A stretch of 64,000 bases of DNA from assembly GCF_004919085.1 (NCBI RefSeq), contig NZ_STGL01000008.1:186001-250000 (forward strand), given 5' to 3'. Shown here one piece after another: positions 1 through 7,467 of the stretch. This DNA comes from Nocardioides sp. GY 10127 (GTDB lineage Bacteria; Actinomycetota; Actinomycetes; Propionibacteriales; Nocardioidaceae). The stretch's first letter is position 1. Each line of letters opens with the position of its first letter. The position numbers were made by a program, and so were the translations under genes. The notes below the pieces were generated by a model that saw only the letters and a list, made by a program, of their open reading frames with translations, was not told the origin of the DNA and did no database searches.

Positions 1-310
1 CGAGCGGGGACGTGCGCCCGAGCGGCTCGGCGAGCTCCACGAGCCCGCCGTCGGTGGCGTCCCCGACGTGGACGAGCAGGGAGCGGGCCCCCGCCGTGAC
101 CGCGCCGGTGACCGGGGTGGCACCCAGGTCGCGCCGGAAGCGGGCGCCCCAGCGCAGCGCGTCGTGGACCGCGAACGAGACGTGCCCGAACCGCACCGCC
201 GCGGCGGGTGCTGCCGAGGGGCCCGGCTCGTCGACCGGCTCCTCGACGGGCTCCTCGACAGCGAGGAACGACGCGAGCTCGAGGTCGTGGTCCCAGGTCA
301 GCAGGCTCAT
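1..310 (-). CDS. VOC (glyoxalase-like) family protein, C-terminus cut by window start
   Basis: The first 103 residues of a protein whose end lies outside the window. After an acidic, proline-rich leader (residues about 19-33) the sequence FGHVSFAVHDALRWGARF followed by RRDLGATPV resembles the first beta-alpha-beta unit of vicinal-oxygen-chelate proteins (methylmalonyl-CoA epimerase, glyoxalase); the His of HVSFAV would be the first metal ligand. The ATG at 310 overlaps the TGA of the upstream acyl-CoA ligase as ATGA, so the two are translationally coupled and probably serve one acyl-CoA pathway. The reaction is not determined, and only half of the expected fold is visible. Confidence 0.6.
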   Translation of the reverse strand, partial: MSLLTWDHDLELASFLAVEEPVEEPVDEPGPSAAPAAAVRFGHVSFAVHDALRWGARFRRDLGATPVTGAVTAGARSLLVHVGDATDGGLVELAEPLGRTSPL

Positions 311-1917
311 GGTCGCGCTCCCTCGCGCAGGGGCCGCACGGGGGCGGCGGAACGGATGCGGTCGTGGACGCCCTCGCCGGTGGTGGCGGGGCTCAGCCGG
401 GCCTTGTGGACCACGCCGGTCACGGCGCTGCGGACGAAGTCGGTCGGCGCGGACACGGTGAGGAACCGGGGCAGGGCGGCGCGGGGCAGGCTGCTCTCGC
501 AGTAGGCGAAGAAGGCCTCCACGTCGAGCTCGACCCCGGCCTCGGGCACGACGAAGACCTTGATCTCGTCCTCGCCGCCGTCGCTGTCGGGCACGCCGAT
601 GGCGGCGCACTCGGCCACACCGGGGGCGTCGCGCAGCACCGCCTCGAGCTCCCAGACGGAGACGCTCCCGCCCCGTCGGCGCACGCTGTCGGTGAGCCGG
701 CCGGCGAAGACGAGGTAGCCGTCCTCGAGGCGGCCGAGGTCGCCGGTGTGGAACCACAGGCCCCGCGTCGCCTCGAGCGTGGCGGCCGGCTGGTTCCAGT
801 AGCCCAGCATGAGGAGGTCGGGACGCCGGGGCCGCAGGACGATCTCGCCGACCGCGCCCTCGGGCACCGGGTGGCCGGCCGCGTCGTGGAGCTCCAGCTC
901 GAAGCCCGCGACCGCCCGTCCGACGCTGCCCTGGCGGCGGTCCTGGAGCGTCTCGATCGTGGAGCAGGCCGCCTCGGTCTGGCCGTACATGCTGAGCACG
1001 GTGATGCCCAGCCTGTCCTCGAAGAACCGGTGGGCCTCGGGCGGCACCGGCGCCGCCAGGACCCGGGTGAGCGCGGTGCTGCCCCGGCCTCCGTGCTGGG
1101 CCGCCATGAGCGTGGTGAGGGCCGCGCCGATCACGAACGCCCACGTCGCGCGGCTCTCCCGCACGCGCGACCACCAGTCCCGCAGCGGGTGGGGGTCGTA
1201 GGCCAGGGCGGAGCCGCTCTGCAGGCAGGCGGGGAGCACGACGTGCGCGTCGACGTGGAAGAACGGCGGGACGACGTGGCCCACGTCCCCGGGCTCGAGC
1301 CCGAGCGCCGCGGCGAGCACCGACCCCAGGTTCGAGAAGCTGCCCCGCGAGAGCATCACGCCCTTGGGTGCGCCGGTGGTGCCGGGGGTGTGCAGGATCG
1401 TGGCCAGCGCGGACGCCGGGAAGGTGTGGGCCTCCCGGTCCAGCGCGGCCGCCTCGGCCCCGGTCGGCGCCGCCGGCTCCTCCACCAGCAGCAGCCGCCC
1501 GGCCGCGGGTGGCCACGAGTCCAGTCCGAGGTCGGCGGCCAGGCGGGCGTCCGCGACGATGAGGGTCGGCTCGGTGTCGGTGAGGACGTGGGCGAGCACC
1601 GGTCCGCGCAGCGAGGTGTCGACCGAGACCTCCACCGCGCCGATCCACCACGTCCCGTACTGCCAGGCCAGGCGGAGCACGGAGCTGTCGGCCACGAGGG
1701 CCACGCGGTCCCCCACGCCGACGCCGGAGGCCCGCAGCCGCAGCGCGCACGCCCGGGCGAGGGCGGCGAAGCGCGCGACGGTGACATCGCCGTCCGGCCC
1801 GCGCAGCAGCAGGGCGTCCGGGTCGCGGGCCAGCGCCTCGAGCAGGTCGACCACCGGGCTCGTGCGGCCCAGCCGGACCCCGGGGAGCAGCGCGGCACGG
1901 GACGCGGGAGCGGTCAC
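307..1917 (-). CDS. CaiC-like AMP-dependent acyl-CoA ligase, 536 aa, lacking the usual A10 lysine
   Basis: ANL-superfamily adenylating enzyme expected to activate a carboxylate with ATP and load it on CoA. The P-loop is TPGTTGAPKG (about residue 160), followed by YGQTEA (A5), GYWNQP, and the A7 motif WFHTGDLGRLEDGYLVFAGR. The region after it, RRRGGSVSVWELE, corresponds to RRRGENIS-type sequence in CaiC/crotonobetaine ligases. The C-terminal A10 motif, normally TGK or TEK, reads TGVVHK, so the adenylation-step lysine position holds Val. The GTG at 1917 was chosen because GGAGGAGG stands 9 nt upstream; a longer in-frame extension has no support. It overlaps the VOC gene by 4 nt. Substrate is unknown; reduced or altered activity is possible. 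Confidence 0.85.
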   Translation of the reverse strand: MTAPASRAALLPGVRLGRTSPVVDLLEALARDPDALLLRGPDGDVTVARFAALARACALRLRASGVGVGDRVALVADSSVLRLAWQYGTWWIGAVEVSVDTSLRGPVLAHVLTDTEPTLIVADARLAADLGLDSWPPAAGRLLLVEEPAAPTGAEAAALDREAHTFPASALATILHTPGTTGAPKGVMLSRGSFSNLGSVLAAALGLEPGDVGHVVPPFFHVDAHVVLPACLQSGSALAYDPHPLRDWWSRVRESRATWAFVIGAALTTLMAAQHGGRGSTALTRVLAAPVPPEAHRFFEDRLGITVLSMYGQTEAACSTIETLQDRRQGSVGRAVAGFELELHDAAGHPVPEGAVGEIVLRPRRPDLLMLGYWNQPAATLEATRGLWFHTGDLGRLEDGYLVFAGRLTDSVRRRGGSVSVWELEAVLRDAPGVAECAAIGVPDSDGGEDEIKVFVVPEAGVELDVEAFFAYCESSLPRAALPRFLTVSAPTDFVRSAVTGVVHKARLSPATTGEGVHDRIRSAAPVRPLREGARP

Positions 1918-2172
1918 GGCGCGGCACCTCCTCCGAGTCAGGGTGGGCATCGGTGGGGGCTGGGCCCACCCGCGGCCGACGGCCGACCGCGTGCCCGCAC
2001 GGTATCGCCGACGGCGCCGCGGGCACCTCGGTGATCGACCAGCCTTTGCGGCCGTCCGCGCCCGGCTTTTGGACGATCGGCACGGCCGCCCCCACGCCCC
2101 GGTCACCCCAGCAGGAGACCCGGACACACACCCCGGACGCACCGATGGCGCCCCCCGCCGGCCGGAGCCGGC

Positions 2173-2200
2173 GGAGGACGCCATCGACGTCACGTCCTCC
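2173..2200 (-). terminator. Hairpin downstream of the aldehyde dehydrogenase gene
   Basis: Arms GGAGGACG (2173-2180) and CGTCCTCC (2193-2200) are perfectly complementary around a 12-nt loop, 24 nt beyond the dehydrogenase stop. There is no T-run, as is common for terminators in high-GC actinobacteria. The promoter of the acyl-CoA ligase should lie between here and 1918. Confidence 0.45.
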
Positions 2201-2223
2201 TGTGCCAGGAGGGACCTACTCGG

Positions 2224-3735
2224 TCACCAACCGCCCTGGGCGCGGCGGTCGTACTTCAGGTCGCTGTCGCCGAGGTCGAAGACCAGCAGCTTGGACTCGG
2301 TGAAGGTCTGGAGGAACCACTGCGAGAGCTCGCGGCCGACGCCGCTGCGGTTCGCGCCGCCGAACGGGGCCAGCTGGTCCCAGTAGTTGCTGGTCTCGTT
2401 GACGTTCACGCTGCCGTGCGGGAGCGCCTCGGCCACGCGCCAGGCGGTGGCGAGGTCGCGGGTCCACAGGGACGCGATGAGGCCCAGCTCGCTCTCGTTG
2501 GCGATCGCGATGGCCTCCTCCGCCGAGGACACCTTGATGATCGGCGCCACGGGGCCGAAGGTCTCCTCCTGGGCGATCCGCATGTCCGGGGTGACGCCGG
2601 TGAGGATCGTGGCGGGGAAGAACAGGCCCTGCTCGGTGCCGACCTGGGTGATCTCGGCGCCGGCCGCGACGGCCTCGCTCACGTGGGCGCGGACGCGGCT
2701 GAGGGTGGCCTCGTTGCGCAGCGGGCCCATGGTGGTCGCCGGGTCGGAGGGGTCGCCGACCACGAGCTCGGCGGCGCGCGCCTTGAGCTTGGCGACGAAC
2801 TCGTCGTGGACGTCCTCGTGCACGATCACGCGCTCGGCGGAGGTGCAGACCTGGCCGGCGTAGTAGAAGCAGCCGTTCATCGCGCCCTCGACGGCGGCGT
2901 CGATGTCGGCGTCCGGGAGGATGATGAACGGGCCGTCGCCGCCCAGCTCGAGCAGGTGCGGGCGCAGCGCGGCGGCCTGCGCGATGCGCTCGCCGGTGGC
3001 GGTGGAGCCGGTGAAGAACAGGCCGTCGACGCCCGGGAGCGTGGTGACGGCGGCGCCGACCTCGCCCGCGCCGTGGACGATGTTGATGACGCCGGCGGGG
3101 AGCCCGGCCTCCTCGAAGATCTCGCCCATCATCGAGCAGCTCAGGGCCGAGTACTCCGACGGCTTCCAGACCACGGTGTTGCCGGCGGCGACGATGTGGG
3201 CCAGGGCGATCGAGGAGATGTCGGTCGGGAAGTTGTAGGGCGTGACGACGCCGACGACGCCCAGGGGGCGGAACGTCTGGACGAGGCGCTTGTTGGTGGT
3301 CTGCTCCTGGGTGGAGGGGAAGCTCATGCCGCGGTGGCGCAGGATCTCCTCGGGCGCCTTCTGCCAGGACGGCGCGGAGTACTCGTGCACCTCCTCGCGG
3401 GCCTCCTCGATCGTCTTGCCGATCTCCTTGATCAGGCACTGCGCGACCTCCTCGGCCCGGCGGGCGAAGACCACGTGCACCTGGCGCAGGATCTTGGCGC
3501 GCTCGATGGTGGGCAGGCCGCCCCAGCTCGGCTGGGCCGCGCGGGCGGCGGCGATCGCACGCTCGACGTCGGAGGCGTCGCACCCGGTGACGGTGCCCAG
3601 CAGCTCGTCGGTCGAGGGCGAGCGCACCTCGAAGACGTCGCCACTGCCGGGGACCCACTCCCCGCCGATGTAGGCGCCGACGGCGCCGCCTGCACCGACC
3701 CCGGTACGGGTCTCGGTCGCTGCAACTGCGTTCAC
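2224..3735 (-). CDS. NAD(P)-dependent aldehyde dehydrogenase, 503 aa
   Basis: Oxidises an aldehyde to the acid with NAD(P)+. The family landmarks are all present: VTPYNFPTD and VVWKPSE (cofactor Lys), FFTGSTATG (Rossmann turn), LELGGDGP with the general-base Glu, GQVCTSAERV with the catalytic Cys, and ETFGPVAP near the C-terminus. Length is normal. The GTG at 3735 is preceded by AGGAG at a good distance. It lies downstream of, and in the same orientation as, the FAD oxidoreductase and hydantoinase genes, separated by a 378-nt gap with a terminator-like hairpin, so it may have its own promoter. A role in oxidising the aldehyde released by the flavoprotein is inference from context. Confidence 0.9.
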   Translation of the reverse strand: MNAVAATETRTGVGAGGAVGAYIGGEWVPGSGDVFEVRSPSTDELLGTVTGCDASDVERAIAAARAAQPSWGGLPTIERAKILRQVHVVFARRAEEVAQCLIKEIGKTIEEAREEVHEYSAPSWQKAPEEILRHRGMSFPSTQEQTTNKRLVQTFRPLGVVGVVTPYNFPTDISSIALAHIVAAGNTVVWKPSEYSALSCSMMGEIFEEAGLPAGVINIVHGAGEVGAAVTTLPGVDGLFFTGSTATGERIAQAAALRPHLLELGGDGPFIILPDADIDAAVEGAMNGCFYYAGQVCTSAERVIVHEDVHDEFVAKLKARAAELVVGDPSDPATTMGPLRNEATLSRVRAHVSEAVAAGAEITQVGTEQGLFFPATILTGVTPDMRIAQEETFGPVAPIIKVSSAEEAIAIANESELGLIASLWTRDLATAWRVAEALPHGSVNVNETSNYWDQLAPFGGANRSGVGRELSQWFLQTFTESKLLVFDLGDSDLKYDRRAQGGW

Positions 3736-4113
3736 TGCTACTCCTAGGTGAGGTCTGGTCTGCGGTGGGGTGGCGCCGGCCGGCTGGTGCTGGCTGGTGC
3801 TGGCTGGTGCTGGGGAGCGGGTGGTGCGGGGCTGGTGTCCCGGGCGGGCGACGTCCGTCGCCACCGCCCGCCCGGGAGGTCTGGTGCCACCCGGCCCGTG
3901 CGCCGGGTGCGGGTGGTGCGCCCAGGCTCGTCCTCGCGCCCCCGGGGGCGCATTGGCCGAGCGGAGAAGTTGCGCGGCCGCGGCTAGGAGTTCCACCAAG
4001 CCGGCCCCGGACGCGGCTCGTGGCCGCCCCGCGGGAGCGGGACGGCCACGAGCGTGGGGAGCGCGCCCGGTGGAGTCCGGGCGGAAGGGAGCCGACGGCT
4101 CAGAGGTGGGGCC
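3736..4113. other. Intergenic region with a 10-bp tandem repeat, no gene seen
   Basis: This stretch upstream of the aldehyde dehydrogenase holds three exact copies of GGCTGGTGCT (3782-3811), a very G/C-skewed segment up to 3960, and a strong hairpin at 4017-4052. No reading frame here has convincing start, ribosome site and protein character. The dehydrogenase promoter must lie here. Confidence 0.5.
4017..4052 (-). terminator. Strong hairpin terminator after the FAD oxidoreductase gene
   Basis: CTCGTGGCCG (4017-4026) pairs with CGGCCACGAG (4043-4052); after one C/A mismatch CCCGC (4028-4032) pairs with GCGGG (4037-4041) around the tetraloop GGGA. It starts 62 nt past the TGA of the FAD oxidoreductase. 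No U-tract follows. Confidence 0.65.
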
Positions 4114-5592
4114 TCAGCCGAGGTCCTTCGTCTTGTAGGAGAACTGCGGGGTGAACCGGGTCCAGAACTTGTCGACCGGGTTGGGCTTGCGGCCCTCCTC
4201 CTGGGCGTCCTCGACCTTGTTGACCGAGCTGAGGACGAGGCTGCCGCCGACGTAGGTGATGGGGGCCGGCGGGTACTTGATCGTGACGCCCTGGACGAGG
4301 CCGCAGTCGGTCCACTCGTCCTGCTTCTGCTGGACCATCGAGGCGAGCATCTTGCCGAACATCCGGCACGGCCCGACGCCGTTCCCGGAGATGCCGGTGA
4401 TGTAGTACGTCTTCGAGCGGCCCGGCAGCTCGCCCAGGAAGGGCAGGCCGTCGTAGCTGCGGTCCACGGCACCCGACCAGGTGTGGGTCACCTTCACGTC
4501 ACCGGCGCGCGGGTGGAACCGCTTGAACTCGCGGAGGTTGATGGCCGCGTGCTCCTTGTCGTCGATGAACTTCTGGGCGAAGCGGTTCTTGTAGGACAGA
4601 CCGCCGCCGGAGTGGCCGTACATGATGCGGCCGTCGGCGGTGGTGCGACCGCTGCGGATCGTGAGGCGGCCGTTGGTGACCGCGACGCCCGAGTTGAAGT
4701 CGCTCTTCGCCAGCTCGCCCTTCGGGTCGAGCGGGGAGGTGACGGCCACGTCCGAGCCGACCAGCACCGTGGCGCGGCGGAGCTCGGGCATGCCCGAGAG
4801 CCAGGCGTTGGTGGCCAGGACGACGGAGGGGGCGCGGACGCTGCCGAGGCGCGTGCGGAGCAGGCCGGTGTCGCGGTCGTGCTTGATGACGGCGGAGTGC
4901 TCGAAGACCTTCACGCCCTTCTCCAGCGCGATGGTGCGCAGGGCGCGGGCCAGGCGGGCCGGCTGCACGGTCGCCGCGGTCTCGTCGATGACGCCGGCGA
5001 GGTGGATCTCGGACTGCGTGTACTTGAACAGCTCCTCGGAGTCGAGGACGCGGTACATCTCGCGGCCGTACGGCTTGAGCGAGTCGATGGTCGGCATCCA
5101 GGAGTCCAGCTGCGACTCCGAGGTGGCGGTCCAGACCCAGCCGGCCCGCTTGAAGTGGATGTCGAGGCCGTGCTTGCGGGTGATGGTGTCGAGCTCACCG
5201 ATGGCGTCGTTCGACTGGTCGGCGAGCCACACGGCCCGCTCCTTGCCGATGCGGGCGGCCAGGCCGCCGATCTTGCTCCAGTAGTTGAGCGCCATGCCGC
5301 CGTTGCGGCCCGAGGCACCCGCGCCGCAGATGTTCGCCTCGAGCACCACGACCTCGAGGTTCGGGTCGCGGTCCTTCAGCTCGATGGCGGTCCACAGACC
5401 GGTGAAGCCGCCGCCGACGATCGCGACGTCCGCCGACATCGGCTCCTCGAGCCGCTGGGACTCCACGGGGCCCTCGGCCTCGAGCGCCTCCTCGATCCAG
5501 TAGCAGCGGCCGGCGCCGCCCCACTGGTCGGCGACGTCCCACCCGGGCTCCTCCCGGTAGGTGCCGACGTTGCCCTTGTTCCTCGTGAACAT
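4114..5592 (-). CDS. FAD-dependent amine/amino-acid oxidoreductase (DAO family), 492 aa
   Basis: A DAO-superfamily flavoprotein like gamma-glutamylputrescine oxidase or sarcosine oxidase, oxidising a C-N bond with FAD. The dinucleotide motif is ADVAIVGGGFTGLWTAIE with the ribose-binding acidic residue in VVVLEA about 30 residues later, then GASGRNGG; a late HTWSGAVDRSYDGLPFLG and GISGNGVG segment matches the C-terminal FAD-capping region of this family. The first 50 residues include WIEEALE, a typical lead-in for this family. ATG at 5592 has AGGAGAT upstream. It lies 41 nt downstream of hyuB and so is probably the third gene of the hydantoinase operon. The substrate could be an N-methyl amino acid produced by a methylhydantoin route, but that is inference. 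Confidence 0.85.
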   Translation of the reverse strand: MFTRNKGNVGTYREEPGWDVADQWGGAGRCYWIEEALEAEGPVESQRLEEPMSADVAIVGGGFTGLWTAIELKDRDPNLEVVVLEANICGAGASGRNGGMALNYWSKIGGLAARIGKERAVWLADQSNDAIGELDTITRKHGLDIHFKRAGWVWTATSESQLDSWMPTIDSLKPYGREMYRVLDSEELFKYTQSEIHLAGVIDETAATVQPARLARALRTIALEKGVKVFEHSAVIKHDRDTGLLRTRLGSVRAPSVVLATNAWLSGMPELRRATVLVGSDVAVTSPLDPKGELAKSDFNSGVAVTNGRLTIRSGRTTADGRIMYGHSGGGLSYKNRFAQKFIDDKEHAAINLREFKRFHPRAGDVKVTHTWSGAVDRSYDGLPFLGELPGRSKTYYITGISGNGVGPCRMFGKMLASMVQQKQDEWTDCGLVQGVTIKYPPAPITYVGGSLVLSSVNKVEDAQEEGRKPNPVDKFWTRFTPQFSYKTKDLG

Positions 5593-5633
5593 GTCCTGAT
5601 CTCCTTCGCGTGTGTAGCCAGGTCGAGCGGCGC

Positions 5634-7418
5634 TCAGGCGTCGAACGAGTACTGGGGGTAGTACCGGCGGACGTAGGCCTCGGTGAGGTAGCCGTCCTCG
5701 AGGTCGTCCTTGATCTGCTCCACGGGGCGCTCGGCGGGGTCGCCGTAGCCGCCGCCACCGCCGCCGTGCTGGACGAGCACGGACCCGGCGGGCACCGGCA
5801 TGGCGGTGACCTTCTCGAAGTAGGTCAGCTCGTCGCTGCCGGGGTACTGGATGGCGCGGGTGTTCGGGACGCCGACCAGGCCGCCGTCCAGGCCCCAGGG
5901 GGCGGTGCGCATGCGCTCGGACGGGGCGGTGATGAAGCCGTCCTCGAGGACCCGGACCTTGAACTCCTGGCCGAGGCCGCCGCGGTGCCGGCCGGCGCCG
6001 CCGGAGTCCGGGGTGAGGTCGTAGCCCTCGACCCGCCAGGGCAGGCGGCTCTCGAGCACCTCGGCGGGCACGAGCTTCATGTTCGCGGCGACGACGTGGA
6101 ACATGCCGCTCGCGCCGTCGGCGTCGCGGTTGCCGCCCAGACCGATGGAGTGGATGGTCGCCTCCGACCAGGGCTCCTCGGCCCCCTCCTGCTCGCCCCA
6201 CCAGATCGTCACGTTGACGTCGCCGGAGCTGCAGGCGGGCACCCGCTCGGGCAGGGCCTTCGACAGCGCCTCGTAGATGACCTCGACGGCCTGGCCGCCC
6301 ATGTAGTCGGTGAGGTAGGAGGGCGCCGGCGGGAGCGGGTGGAACATCGAGCCGGGGCGGGAGACGATCTCGATCGGGTCGTAGAGGCCCTCGTTCGGGG
6401 ACTCGTGCGCGCCGGCCAGCATCGAGATCGCGACGCGGGTGGCGGCCACCGTGGTCGGGAAGCAGGAGTTCATCGGACCGCCGCGGGCGTCCGGGACCTC
6501 GGAGTAGTCCACGCGCACCGTCGAGCCGTCGATCTCGACGGTGATGTCGAACGGCACGGTCTCGTCGACGATGCCGTCGCCGTCCATGACGCCGGTCGCG
6601 GTGTAGCGGCCGTCGGGCAGCTGCTCGAAGTAGGAGCGGACGACGCGGGCGCCGTGCTCGTAGATGCGCTGGACGGCCTGGTTGAAGTCGTCCTTGCCGA
6701 TCCGCTCGACCAGGCGCAGGAGGCCCTCGCGGCCACTGCGCAGGCAGGCGAGCATCGCGTTGAAGTCGCCGGCCACGCTGGTGGGGAAGCGGGTGTTGGC
6801 CAGGACGATGCGCCAGATGTCGTCGACGCGCTCGCCCTGCCGGTACAGCTTCACGCCGGGGAACTGCATGCCCTCCTGGAACACGTCCGTGGAGTCCGTG
6901 ACGTACGGCTCCTTGGCCGCCAGGTCCTGGACGTGGGCGCGGACCGCGGCGTAGCCGAGGAGCTCCCCGTCGAGGTAGACCGGCGACACGACGCCGCCGT
7001 CCTGCGGGTGGCCGCCCATCTGGTACGGCACGTTGTACATGATCACGTCGCCGTCGAGGACGTTCTCCGGCCCGCCGACCGCGCGCACCGCGGCCTCGAC
7101 CATGAAGTTCAGGTTGCCCATGAACAGCGGCAGCGTCGGCGACTGGGCGAGCATCCGGTAGTCGGTGTCGTACAGCGCGACCGCGAAGTCCAGCAGCTCG
7201 TAGATCGCGGCGGAGTAGGACGTGCGGATCATGGTGAGCCGCATCTGGTCGGCGGCGGCGTTCAGGCCGTGCCGGACCACCTCGGTGGTGATGGGGTCGA
7301 AGTCGGACTCCGACTCCACCTGACCCAGGCCGGAGCTGAAGACGATCTTGCGGACCTCGCCCTCGTAGTACGTCCGCGCCCGTCCGTGCACGGTGGCCAT
7401 GGCCTCGATGGCGTCCAT
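5634..7418 (-). CDS. hyuB: Hydantoinase B / oxoprolinase family protein, 594 aa
   Basis: Beta-type subunit of the ATP-dependent hydantoinase/5-oxoprolinase/acetone-carboxylase superfamily, which partners HyuA to open a cyclic amide or carboxylate substrate. Family-typical segments are DPITTEVVRHGLNAAADQMR near residue 40, TSYSAAIYELLDFAVALYD, the NVPYQMGGHPQDGG block, the Gly-rich GDVNVTIWWG and GGAGRHRGGLGQEF, and HGGGGGGYGDP near the C-terminus. ATG at 7418 has AAAGGTG upstream. It follows hyuA by 49 nt. The usual name is N-methylhydantoinase B; the true substrate cannot be read from the sequence. Confidence 0.88.
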   Translation of the reverse strand: MDAIEAMATVHGRARTYYEGEVRKIVFSSGLGQVESESDFDPITTEVVRHGLNAAADQMRLTMIRTSYSAAIYELLDFAVALYDTDYRMLAQSPTLPLFMGNLNFMVEAAVRAVGGPENVLDGDVIMYNVPYQMGGHPQDGGVVSPVYLDGELLGYAAVRAHVQDLAAKEPYVTDSTDVFQEGMQFPGVKLYRQGERVDDIWRIVLANTRFPTSVAGDFNAMLACLRSGREGLLRLVERIGKDDFNQAVQRIYEHGARVVRSYFEQLPDGRYTATGVMDGDGIVDETVPFDITVEIDGSTVRVDYSEVPDARGGPMNSCFPTTVAATRVAISMLAGAHESPNEGLYDPIEIVSRPGSMFHPLPPAPSYLTDYMGGQAVEVIYEALSKALPERVPACSSGDVNVTIWWGEQEGAEEPWSEATIHSIGLGGNRDADGASGMFHVVAANMKLVPAEVLESRLPWRVEGYDLTPDSGGAGRHRGGLGQEFKVRVLEDGFITAPSERMRTAPWGLDGGLVGVPNTRAIQYPGSDELTYFEKVTAMPVPAGSVLVQHGGGGGGYGDPAERPVEQIKDDLEDGYLTEAYVRRYYPQYSFDA

Positions 7419-7467
7419 CGGTGGCACCTTTCGTGTGGCGGCTCCCGGGGGAGCCTGGTCGGTGGGG

